Below are positions 1-5,044 of a stretch of 5,044 bases of DNA, in pieces. The notes under the pieces were generated by a model that had not been told where the DNA came from, searched no databases, and saw only the letters and a list, made by a program, of their open reading frames with translations. Origin of the DNA: WTXA01 sp041741995 (GTDB taxonomy: Bacteria; Bacillota; TC1); NCBI GenBank assembly GCA_041741995.1, contig JBGSJN010000075.1, positions 1 to 5,044 on the forward strand, in the 5' to 3' direction. Within the stretch, counting starts at the first letter, position 1; each line of letters opens with the position of its first letter. The position numbers and the translations under genes were made by a program.

Positions 1-25
1 TGAACTGCACCCCTAAAGTTAGACA
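1..25 (+). repeat. Left terminal inverted repeat of the IS150-type element
   Basis: The repeat begins TGAACTGCACCCC and ends AAAGTTAGACA. It matches the reverse complement of 1251-1275 at 22 of 25 positions, with mismatches at 8, 13 and 14. Window base 1 coincides with the first base of the element, so flanking host DNA is not visible on this side. Confidence 0.93.
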
Positions 26-38
26 GTATGATATACTG
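24..38 (+). promoter_or_regulatory. Extended -10 promoter of orfA inside a perfect dyad
   Basis: TG at 29-30, one base, then TATACT at 32-37 forms an extended -10 element. No good -35 box lies 16-18 bp upstream, which is normal for extended -10 promoters. The implied start, near 43-45, is just ahead of the orfA ribosome site GGGGG at 49-53, which is 10 nt before the ATG at 64. The hexamer lies within the dyad CAGTAT-GAT-ATACTG (6-bp perfect arms, 24-29 and 33-38). A protein bound there, possibly OrfA itself, would block the promoter. The promoter motif is seen directly; the operator role is inference. Confidence 0.5.
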
Positions 39-63
39 AAATAACTTTGGGGGTGTATTTTTA

Positions 64-405
64 ATGAAAAAAGGACAGATTTATCCTGGCGACTTTAAGA
101 AGAAGGTCGTGGAGGATGTAAGAAAGAACCGTCTTAGCTACAGTGAAGCTATTAGGAAATATGAAATCGGAGGCGCCTATACGATTCAGAAATGGGAAAG
201 AATTTATCTGGAAGAAGGTCCAGAAGGCCTGTACAAGGATCGAAGAGGAACAAAGAGCACAGGACGTAAGCCATTAATGGACAAGAAAGTAGAACAGGAC
301 TTGATTGAAGAAAACCAGCGCCTAAGAGCAGAAATCGACTATATAAAAAAGTTGAATGCCTTGGTTTCCAAAAGGGTAAAAAGCGAGAGAAAGCACAAAT
401 CTTAA
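64..405 (+). CDS. IS3-family transposase OrfA (DNA-binding subunit)
   Basis: This 113-residue protein is the DNA-binding part of the transposase and recognises the element's ends. Residues about 11-56 form a helix-turn-helix of the IS3 OrfA type (FKKKVVEDVRK, then YSEAIRKYEIGG, then TIQKWERIYLEEG). Residues about 73-104 form a coiled coil with leucine-zipper spacing: L80, L87, I94 and V101 are exactly seven apart. This is the multimerisation segment of the family. The ATG is preceded by GGGGGTG at 49-55. The heptamer A AAA AAG falls at K95-K96, so ribosomes that slip -1 enter orfB and make the OrfAB transposase, while the rest terminate at 405 and make OrfA alone. In related elements OrfA alone tunes or represses transposition. 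Length is typical for single-HTH OrfA proteins. Confidence 0.93.
   Translation: MKKGQIYPGDFKKKVVEDVRKNRLSYSEAIRKYEIGGAYTIQKWERIYLEEGPEGLYKDRRGTKSTGRKPLMDKKVEQDLIEENQRLRAEIDYIKKLNALVSKRVKSERKHKS
345..351 (+). other. Programmed -1 frameshift heptamer A AAA AAG
   Basis: The heptamer sits in the orfA frame as A|AAA|AAG (codons 346-348 and 349-351), the classical bacterial -1 slippery site used by IS150-type elements. Slippage moves decoding to the frame starting at base 351, which is open to the orfB stop at 1239-1241. A weak hairpin can be drawn 7 nt downstream: CCTTGG at 359-364, loop TTT, CCAA at 368-371, then a two-base bulge and GG. Its stimulatory role is uncertain. Confidence 0.85.
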
Positions 406-1241
406 CGGAACTGAGGCACAAACACAGTCTGGAAATTCTCCTTCTAGTATCGGGCTTAAAAAGATCGACCTACTACTATCATTTGCACAGGATGGGAAAG
501 CCTGGGCGTTATATAGAGATAAGGGATCAGATTCTGCAGATTCAACAACAGAACCGTGGCCGGTTCGGTTACAGACGTATTACACTTGAACTTCACAACC
601 GGGGCTATGGGATTAACCACAAGCCTGTACGTAGGATGATGACGGAAATGGATGTCGTATGCAAGGTCCGTATTAAGAAGTACAGATCCTATAAGGGTGA
701 AGTCGGGAAGATTGCACCGAATCTTCTGAAAAGAAACTTTGAGGCCGAGCAACCTAACCAGAAATGGGTCACAGATGTAACAGAGTTCAATCTGTTCGGT
801 CAGAAGCTGTATCTCTCCCCGATTATGGACCTGTACAGTAGGGATATCATCAGCTACACTCTTGGAGAAAGGCCATTTTTGTCCATGATCTCATCTATGC
901 TAGAGAAGGCCTTTGAAAAATTACCAGATGATGCTAATCTCATTCTTCATTCGGATCAGGGCTGGCATTATCAGCACCTGCAATATCAAAGGATGTTGAA
1001 AGAAAAAGGCGTACAACAGAGCATGAGTCGCAAAGGCAACTGCCTAGACAATGCAGTGATAGAAAATTTCTTTGGTCTATTGAAGAGTGAGTTACTCTAT
1101 CTGCAGGAGTTCGAGTCGATGGATCATTTCAAGGCAGAACTCGTCGAGTACCTTGATTACTACAACAACCGTAGAATCAAAGAAAAACTGAAGGGCCTAT
1201 CACCTGCATTACACAGGCAACAAGCCCTTTCGGTTGCTTAA
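351..1241 (+). CDS. IS3-family transposase OrfB, made as OrfAB by -1 frameshift
   Basis: This is the catalytic part of the transposase. The frame opens after a stop at 306-308 and has no well-placed ATG: the first candidates are TTG at 483 and ATG at 492, neither with a good ribosome site. Expression as an OrfA-OrfB fusion of 392 residues is therefore the likely route. The sequence after the slip (EKAQILTELRHKHSLEILLLVSG, split here only by wording, 384-452) continues the family's HTH_21 region, ending in YYYH. The integrase (rve) core follows. Its DDE residues are visible: D in WVTDVTEF (774-776), D in HSDQGWHY (954-956), and E in NAVIENFFG (1062-1064), with exactly 35 residues between the second D and E. 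The C-terminus (YYNNRRIKEKLKGLSP) is that of the IS150 group. No frameshift or internal stop is seen, so the enzyme is probably active. Confidence 0.92.
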   Translation, partial: VECLGFQKGKKREKAQILTELRHKHSLEILLLVSGLKRSTYYYHLHRMGKPGRYIEIRDQILQIQQQNRGRFGYRRITLELHNRGYGINHKPVRRMMTEMDVVCKVRIKKYRSYKGEVGKIAPNLLKRNFEAEQPNQKWVTDVTEFNLFGQKLYLSPIMDLYSRDIISYTLGERPFLSMISSMLEKAFEKLPDDANLILHSDQGWHYQHLQYQRMLKEKGVQQSMSRKGNCLDNAVIENFFGLLKSELLYLQEFESMDHFKAELVEYLDYYNNRRIKEKLKGLSPALHRQQALSVA

Positions 1242-1250
1242 TTCTTTTCT

Positions 1251-1275
1251 TGTCTAACTTTTTGGGTTCAGTTCA
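1251..1275 (-). repeat. Right terminal inverted repeat of the IS150-type element
   Basis: Read inward on the - strand it starts TGAACTGAACCC and ends AAAAAGTTAGACA, matching bases 1-25 at 22 of 25 positions. The orfB stop is only 9 nt before it. Host DNA resumes at 1276 with CAAGTG. Confidence 0.92.
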
Positions 1276-1522
1276 CAAGTGAAGTGCTCTCCTTTTAAAT
1301 ATGTTTAATTGTTTGCATCTGATACTATATTTTCATAACGGCTATATTTGGCTATATTCTTTAAGTCGGGGTGTCAAAAAGGGTATCAACTATTCAATCA
1401 CTTATTATGAATTTATTCCACATATGCAATGATACTATTTTTTATTACTAGTCTTTTTTCGATATATTTCACATCAAACTTTATTACTTTTAGTAAAAAT
1501 ATTAAATGTATGAATGCTAATT
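1276..1522. other. AT-rich intergenic stretch with short repeats
   Basis: No convincing gene, RNA or strong terminator is seen between the IS end and the membrane-protein stop codon. Three small structures are visible. There is a 10-bp tandem repeat at 1340-1359 (GGCTATATTT then GGCTATATTC). There is a 9-bp direct repeat with one mismatch at 1369-1377 and 1381-1389 (GGGTGTCAA, AAA, GGGTATCAA), which on the - strand includes TTGACA at 1372-1377. Finally, a - strand AAAGGAG near 1291-1297 points into the IS border. These could be promoter or ribosome-site remnants of a downstream - strand gene cut by the IS, but that is inference. Confidence 0.4.
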
Positions 1523-2152
1523 TTAATCTTCGTCTAAAAAACCTAAATTTTTGGTTATCATATAATAAGCTTTCAATATATATACATTGCCAAATGAAAA
1601 TGCTACAGATAAAACTCCCGTACATATCCCAACAATTATGAAACCTTGATCACTAGTTAGATTTGAAAGAAAGAACATAGCGAATAAATAACCTAATCCT
1701 GCCATAAATGTTATTACTCCATAGTTTTCTCCTACACCTGCATAATACTTGCTATAAGAATCATTCTTAATATTAATTTTCACCATATTTAAAATATACA
1801 TATTTGCAGATAGAAAAACCGCTAATAAAATTAATAACAAAATACTATTCCCACTACTTCCATATGTTAAAGAATGGTAGCTTATAGAAATAAACATTGA
1901 ATTTAAATAAATAAAATATATCCCTCTATATAAATGGGATTTTAACTTTTTATTTTTAATAATAATAAAAGTAGCAAAGGTTAATGAAGCATATATAGCT
2001 AGAATAAAAATAAGGATTGTTTTTTCTATTACAGTCTTACATATATAATAATTAAATATATTTAAAAATAACAAAATAATGTAATTATCTATAATCCCTC
2101 TAATTTTTATAGGTTCATATCTAAAATTAACAAATGATATAATATTCTCCAA
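1523..2152 (-). CDS. Six-helix membrane protein, candidate immunity protein of the Rhs toxin
   Basis: I do not recognise the family. The product is 209 residues from a TTG at 2150-2152, chosen because AGGAGG lies 6 nt upstream. Another TTG two codons earlier (2156-2158) abuts the ribosome site and is less likely. Six hydrophobic helices can be placed, in this product's numbering, at about 22-38, 42-65, 75-95, 102-124, 145-164 and 169-193. Basic stretches KNKKLK, KINIK and the KAYYMITKN tail alternate with uncharged loops, giving an N-in, C-in topology. No signal peptide or enzymatic motif is visible. The gene follows the Rhs stop after 10 nt, with its ribosome site overlapping that stop, so the two are probably translationally coupled. 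In Rhs and other polymorphic-toxin loci the gene right after the toxin tip usually encodes its immunity protein. A polytopic membrane protein suits a toxin with a membrane-inserting tail. Its DNA is more AT-rich than the Rhs core, as is common for tip-immunity cassettes. Confidence 0.7.
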   Translation of the reverse strand: MENIISFVNFRYEPIKIRGIIDNYIILLFLNIFNYYICKTVIEKTILIFILAIYASLTFATFIIIKNKKLKSHLYRGIYFIYLNSMFISISYHSLTYGSSGNSILLLILLAVFLSANMYILNMVKINIKNDSYSKYYAGVGENYGVITFMAGLGYLFAMFFLSNLTSDQGFIIVGICTGVLSVAFSFGNVYILKAYYMITKNLGFLDED

Positions 2153-2158
2153 TTTCAA

Positions 2159-2164
2159 CCTCCT
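2159..2164 (-). promoter_or_regulatory. Ribosome-binding site of the membrane-protein gene
   Basis: The - strand reads AGGAGG here, a consensus Shine-Dalgarno sequence. It overlaps the last bases of the Rhs coding frame (TAG stop at 2163-2165) and stands 6 nt before the TTG at 2150-2152. The arrangement decides the start codon and implies that ribosomes finishing the toxin can restart on the immunity candidate. Confidence 0.8.
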
Positions 2165-2747
2165 ATTTAATTAAGCTTTTAATATGTTCTCTTATATTTT
2201 TACCATCGATTTCTAATACATCTGTTACAGCGAAAATTGCCACTCCAGCTAATGCTCCCACTAATCCTGCACCTACAGTTCCTGGTCCTGGAGCAATACA
2301 TGTTCCTGCTGCTGCACCATATGTAGCTCCACATGCGGCTCCTGCTTCCGCAGCCACTACTAGACTTGCTAAAGAAACTGTTATATCTATTTCAGCATCC
2401 CAAACAGTTTTTTTAATCGAAGATCCTACCTTATAATTTTCATATAATCCATAACCGGTGTCAATAGCAACACCTACATAAGATAGATAATCTAACGTCT
2501 TATTAGCACCTTTACTAAAATTTAACAACTTTTGTATTTCACCAGCAATAATATTATTTTGTTTATATTTTATTACTTTACTTGGAAAAGTCAAATTAGT
2601 AATTTCTTTTTGTGTTTGCTTAACAAGTAAACCTAAACCTATTCTAGCCATTTCAACTGAAGAAGTCCAGTAGAGAGCTGTCTTTATAGATTTTTTAATA
2701 TTATCTATTTGTTTTTTAAAAAATTTCTTTGGTGAAAAATTCCACTC
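2163..2747 (-). other. Variable C-terminal toxin tip with a glycine zipper
   Basis: Residues 713-906 lie after the core and are unlike YD repeats. The tip opens with a basic stretch (KKFFKKQIDNIKKSIK), continues through an amphipathic region with KTLDYLSYVGVAIDTGYG, and reaches a hydrophobic Ala/Gly-rich block at about 834-886. In that block G848, G852, G856 and G860 are spaced exactly four apart, and A872, G876 and G880 continue the spacing after a Pro-Gly break (APGPG, 864-868). Glycine zippers pack transmembrane helices and occur in some membrane-active T7SS LXG toxins, such as TelE of Streptococcus gallolyticus as I recall it. No nuclease, deaminase or ADP-ribosyl transferase motif is visible. 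Two cysteines, C851 and C862, flank the zipper. A membrane-inserting role is an inference; the block could instead be a translocation aid. Confidence 0.6.
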
Positions 2748-4883
2748 ATGGCCATTAATATCAGTATTATTTACAGGATTATTACCACAATAACCAAAAA
2801 CGTTTGTTTGTTCTGAAATCCTATCATCTGCACTAACAAACCTACCCGTCTGAGGACTGTAATACCTACTCTGTAAATAGTAATATCCACTCTCAGAATC
2901 ATAGTAATAAGACCTATAGCTAAATGGATTCTCCTGACCTAATGTATCCTTCATTGAACCATCAATACTTAACACATTACCATAGGCATCATATGTATAT
3001 GATACCACAATACTACCTGTTGAATTGAGAATTTGTTCAACATCGCTCTGAATATTGGTTACGTAATAGAATATGGAACCATTCCTGTTCATGGATAATA
3101 GAGAGCCATCAGCACCCCTGGTGAATGTAATAACAACATCATCACTAGAATCAGCTGGTGTTCCATTGTTAGACTTTTGAGCTACAACCTCACCACCACT
3201 GGTAATATACTCAATAATCTCACTACCTATAGTCTTGGTCTTCCTGATGCCATTCTCATCATATGTGTATGCTATCTGAGTAGATTCAGCATCTTTCTTA
3301 TACGTAGCCATCTTCCTGCCCTGTGTCCAGGTCATTGTTGAATCACCAATAGAAAGAGGATTACCAATGCCATCATAAGTTATGGACTTACCATCGAATG
3401 ACATCAGCTTGTCCTTCCAGACAGGATCGTTATAAACATAGCTGTATACTCTTGGAGTACCACCATTTATGGTTTCTATCTTTGTCTGTATGTTGCCTCC
3501 TGTGTCATAATCGTATTCTACCTTTCTGGTCTCAACACCATCTACCTTCTCTACTTCCATAGTTAGCTGGCTAAAATTATCATAGGTATATTCTGTAACC
3601 TTATTACCAACAGTAATAAAGGTAATGTTACCCTTAAGGTCATAGGAATAGTCCTTGACCAGAGTACCTGAGTTTTCCTTTGATACCAGGGTTGTGTCCG
3701 AGATAGTATTTGGATTGATGGTTACCTTCTTGTATCCGTAGCTCTTGTCTATTACCGTTGTACTGCTGCTATCCTTGGTTCCAATACTAAGTACTCTACC
3801 GATTGTATCATATACTATAGTTTGATCAAGCTTTAGGTTGCTTCCTTGATGAAGCTTGAAGTTGGTAACTTTGTTATCCAAGTCAAAGGTAATACTTTCC
3901 TTCTCCTGAACCCCAAACTGTGTCTTATCAATACTATTCATATTATTATGAGTATCATAATCAAATACCCACTTATTACCTAATGTATCAGTAGTCTTAA
4001 CTAATCTTCCACTTAGGTCATAAAGGAAATTAGTATTAATCAGATTCAAGTTATCCTTAACAGTTGTAAGTTCCCCTTGGTCACTATAGACATACTCATA
4101 AGCTAGACTTCCACCATATTTCTTACCAATCATCTGATAGTCACTATCATATACTGGCTCAAATACTGTCCCATTACCATATGTGCTCTTAGTAAGCAAA
4201 TGGGTATTATTGTTGTACTCATTTGTCACGAGATCCACGCTGGTTGTCATTGCTGTATTACCGACCTTAGTTTTAGTTAGCATTCCATATACATCATACT
4301 CGAACTTATAGGCAAAGCTATTATGAAGTATCTTATCCAACTTATCTGAAATAAACACACTCTCGTTTACCACATTTTCCGTAGAATTCATCTTACCAGT
4401 TGTCTTGTACAACCTTCCTGATGAGTCATAGTCATAGTCAACCTGTCCACCAGCATTATCAGTTACAGTATCAATTCTTCCCTGAGTGTAATCCCAAGTA
4501 TTAGTTGTAGTATATCCCTTGTTGTCAGTCTTCGTTTCAGTAAAGTTTTCATTTGATGATGTATAAGTGACACTACTTAACATTTTCAAAGAATCATCCG
4601 TATTACTAATAGTATTTGTAAGCGATCTTCCAACACTGTTATAGGTATAGTCATATTCAATGCCAGTTGCAGTTTTAGCCTTCATGAGGTTATTCTTTCC
4701 ATCAGTTGAATACTCATAAGTATATGAACCACCATTAGGATTAGCAACTCCAGTAAGATTATTACCAGTATAGCTAAAGGCAGACTCCTGCTTAGACTTA
4801 TCCTTAACACTAATAACATTACCATTATCATCATAAGTATAACTAGAACCGAACTCATCTGTGCTGCGTCGAAAATTGTCCAC
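2163..4883 (-). CDS. Rhs/YD-repeat polymorphic toxin, 5'-truncated by an IS
   Basis: The open frame has 906 codons. Rhs and WapA proteins are large surface or secreted proteins whose YD repeats build a hollow shell around a C-terminal toxin delivered to rival cells. YD repeats run from about residue 11 to 640, for example SYTYDDNGNVISV, DYDYDSSGRLYKT, NFLYDLSGRLVKT, VYDTIGRVLSIG and AYTYDENGIRKTK. The Rhs-associated core is at about 630-712 (PFSYRSYYYDSESGYYYLQS, then RYYSPQTGRFVSADD, then FGYCGNNPVNNTDINGH). A variable tail, 713-906, follows. The first eight residues or so are encoded by the end of the neighbouring IS. The GTG at 4881-4883 has an in-frame TGA just before it and no ribosome site, so it is not the native start. 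Native Rhs sequence begins at about DEFGSSY. Intact family members usually have well over 1,000 residues, with a secretion region that is missing here. The fragment may be silent or transcribed from the IS; alternatively the 5' half lies beyond the IS. Confidence 0.85.
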   Translation of the reverse strand: MDNFRRSTDEFGSSYTYDDNGNVISVKDKSKQESAFSYTGNNLTGVANPNGGSYTYEYSTDGKNNLMKAKTATGIEYDYTYNSVGRSLTNTISNTDDSLKMLSSVTYTSSNENFTETKTDNKGYTTTNTWDYTQGRIDTVTDNAGGQVDYDYDSSGRLYKTTGKMNSTENVVNESVFISDKLDKILHNSFAYKFEYDVYGMLTKTKVGNTAMTTSVDLVTNEYNNNTHLLTKSTYGNGTVFEPVYDSDYQMIGKKYGGSLAYEYVYSDQGELTTVKDNLNLINTNFLYDLSGRLVKTTDTLGNKWVFDYDTHNNMNSIDKTQFGVQEKESITFDLDNKVTNFKLHQGSNLKLDQTIVYDTIGRVLSIGTKDSSSTTVIDKSYGYKKVTINPNTISDTTLVSKENSGTLVKDYSYDLKGNITFITVGNKVTEYTYDNFSQLTMEVEKVDGVETRKVEYDYDTGGNIQTKIETINGGTPRVYSYVYNDPVWKDKLMSFDGKSITYDGIGNPLSIGDSTMTWTQGRKMATYKKDAESTQIAYTYDENGIRKTKTIGSEIIEYITSGGEVVAQKSNNGTPADSSDDVVITFTRGADGSLLSMNRNGSIFYYVTNIQSDVEQILNSTGSIVVSYTYDAYGNVLSIDGSMKDTLGQENPFSYRSYYYDSESGYYYLQSRYYSPQTGRFVSADDRISEQTNVFGYCGNNPVNNTDINGHEWNFSPKKFFKKQIDNIKKSIKTALYWTSSVEMARIGLGLLVKQTQKEITNLTFPSKVIKYKQNNIIAGEIQKLLNFSKGANKTLDYLSYVGVAIDTGYGLYENYKVGSSIKKTVWDAEIDITVSLASLVVAAEAGAACGATYGAAAGTCIAPGPGTVGAGLVGALAGVAIFAVTDVLEIDGKNIREHIKSLIK

Positions 4884-4884
4884 T
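4860..4884 (+). repeat. Terminal inverted-repeat end of the second IS3-family element
   Basis: Read inward from the Rhs side the sequence is TGTGCTGCGTCGAAAATTG followed by TCCACT. The start with TG and the inner GTCCAC block are typical of IS3-group ends. The partner repeat is not in the window, so the outer limit is uncertain by up to 5 bases. Confidence 0.55.
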
Positions 4885-4918
4885 CAAAAACTAAATTTAT
4901 ATACTTACTGAAACTTAG

Positions 4919-5044
4919 TCAGGAAGCCAATAATTGTTCCCTTTGTCTAATACGATAATCAACCGGACTCAAATATCCTAATGAGCTATGCAGACGTTTT
5001 CTATTATAGAATAATTCTATATACTCAAACAAATCTCTTTCAAC
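4919..5044 (-). CDS. IS3-family transposase OrfB, C-terminal fragment cut by the window edge
   Basis: The frame is open from the right edge to a TGA at 4919-4921 and gives 41 residues: VERDLFEYIELFYNRKRLHS, then SLGYLSPVDYRIRQREQLLA, then S. This is the characteristic end of the IS3-family integrase domain, where the (F/Y)YNxxRxHSxLGYxxP motif closes the catalytic fold. The DDE residues would lie upstream, outside the window. Nothing visible suggests damage in this part. It is transcribed toward the Rhs fragment, with its stop codon about 55 nt from the Rhs junction, so read-through from the transposase gene could enter the Rhs remnant. Confidence 0.9.
   Translation of the reverse strand, partial: VERDLFEYIELFYNRKRLHSSLGYLSPVDYRIRQREQLLAS

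Larger units (their letters stand above)
1..1275 (+). mobile_element. Complete IS3-family insertion sequence, IS150 type
   Basis: The element starts with TG at base 1 and ends with CA at 1275, as expected for IS3-family termini. The two ends match as inverted repeats at 22 of 25 positions. Inside are orfA (64-405) and orfB in the -1 frame (to 1241), joined by an A AAA AAG slippery heptamer. Both frames are undisrupted and the DDE catalytic triad is present, so the copy looks functional. The IS150 assignment rests on the A6G heptamer, the orfA helix-turn-helix plus leucine zipper, and the orfB end (RIKEKLKGLSP). OrfA, at 113 residues, is shorter than I recall for IS150 itself, so this is a relative. 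The left flank is outside the window, so a target-site duplication cannot be tested. It sits downstream of, and convergent to, the Rhs/membrane-protein pair. Confidence 0.93.
4860..5044 (-). mobile_element. 3' end of a second, different IS3-family element
   Basis: On the - strand, the last 41 codons of an IS3-type orfB are followed by about 55 nt of non-coding DNA ending in an IS-like terminus (GTGGACAATTTTCGACG). Rhs coding sequence resumes immediately after it. The exact end is at 4860, 4862 or 4865, since three CA dinucleotides are possible and the other terminus is outside the window. The orfB ending (FYNRKRLHSSLGYLSP) is of the IS3/IS51 type, and the ends do not resemble those of the element at 1-1275, so the pair is not a composite transposon of identical IS copies. 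Confidence 0.82.

Noticed and set aside
152..752. Open frames on the - strand opposite the IS genes (152-421 and 456-752)
   Set aside because: They are antisense shadows of orfA and orfB, and their translations show no domain.
1484..1496. Stem TTACT-TTT-AGTAA as a terminator for the membrane-protein gene
   Set aside because: The stem has only five mostly A-T pairs and no proper poly-U run after it on the - strand, so it is too weak to call.
1413..1641. Two 70-codon open frames on opposite strands (1413-1625 - and 1429-1641 +)
   Set aside because: Both overlap the 3' end of the membrane-protein gene in AT-rich DNA, have no clear ribosome sites and show no recognisable motifs. They are chance frames.
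2163..4865. YD repeats considered as a DNA-level repeat or CRISPR-like array
   Set aside because: The repetition is at the protein level (degenerate YD motifs of variable spacing), with no conserved nucleotide repeat or uniform spacers.
4854..4882. Hybrid outward promoter at the second IS end: TGGACA (- strand, 4877-4882) with a -10 in Rhs DNA 17 nt later
   Set aside because: The -35 resembles the consensus, but the -10 position reads GATGAG, which matches only three of six bases. It is insufficient without transcript data.
1..5044. Composite transposon carrying the Rhs cassette
   Set aside because: The two IS elements have different transposases and different terminal sequences, so they cannot act as a matched pair.

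Overview
The window looks like a low-GC Firmicute, most likely a clostridium or a Lachnospiraceae-type organism. The evidence is strong AGGAGG ribosome sites, AT-rich intergenic DNA, and a YD-repeat (Rhs/WapA-type) protein whose core ends in a form common in Clostridia (YYYLQSRYYSPQTGRF followed by FGYCGNNPVN). The genus cannot be fixed from this sequence.

Layout, left to right. Bases 1-1275 are one apparently complete IS3-family insertion sequence of the IS150 type on the + strand, with 25-bp imperfect terminal inverted repeats, orfA, orfB and an A6G -1 frameshift heptamer joining them. Bases 1276-1522 hold no gene that I can support, only short repeats. On the - strand, 1523-2152 encodes a small six-helix membrane protein. 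It lies 10 nt downstream of a long Rhs reading frame, 2163-4883, also on the - strand. Bases from about 4860 to the right edge are the 3' end of a second, different IS3-family element on the - strand, including the last 41 codons of its orfB.

The central biology is a polymorphic-toxin module. The Rhs part carries YD repeats, the conserved Rhs-associated core, and a variable C-terminal tail of about 194 residues. The tail holds a regular glycine zipper (G848, G852, G856, G860, then A872, G876, G880) in a hydrophobic Ala/Gly-rich stretch. This suggests a membrane-inserting or pore-forming toxin. The next gene encodes a polytopic membrane protein whose ribosome site overlaps the Rhs stop codon. 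That is the position and topology expected of an immunity protein acting against a membrane-targeting toxin. I do not recognise its family.

The module is damaged. The second IS has replaced or separated the 5' part of the Rhs gene. The apparent GTG start at 4883 lies inside the IS end, directly behind an in-frame TGA and without a ribosome site, so the predicted N-terminus is an artefact. What remains is a 5'-truncated Rhs core with its toxin tip and probable immunity gene, enclosed by two unrelated IS elements that are both transcribed toward it.
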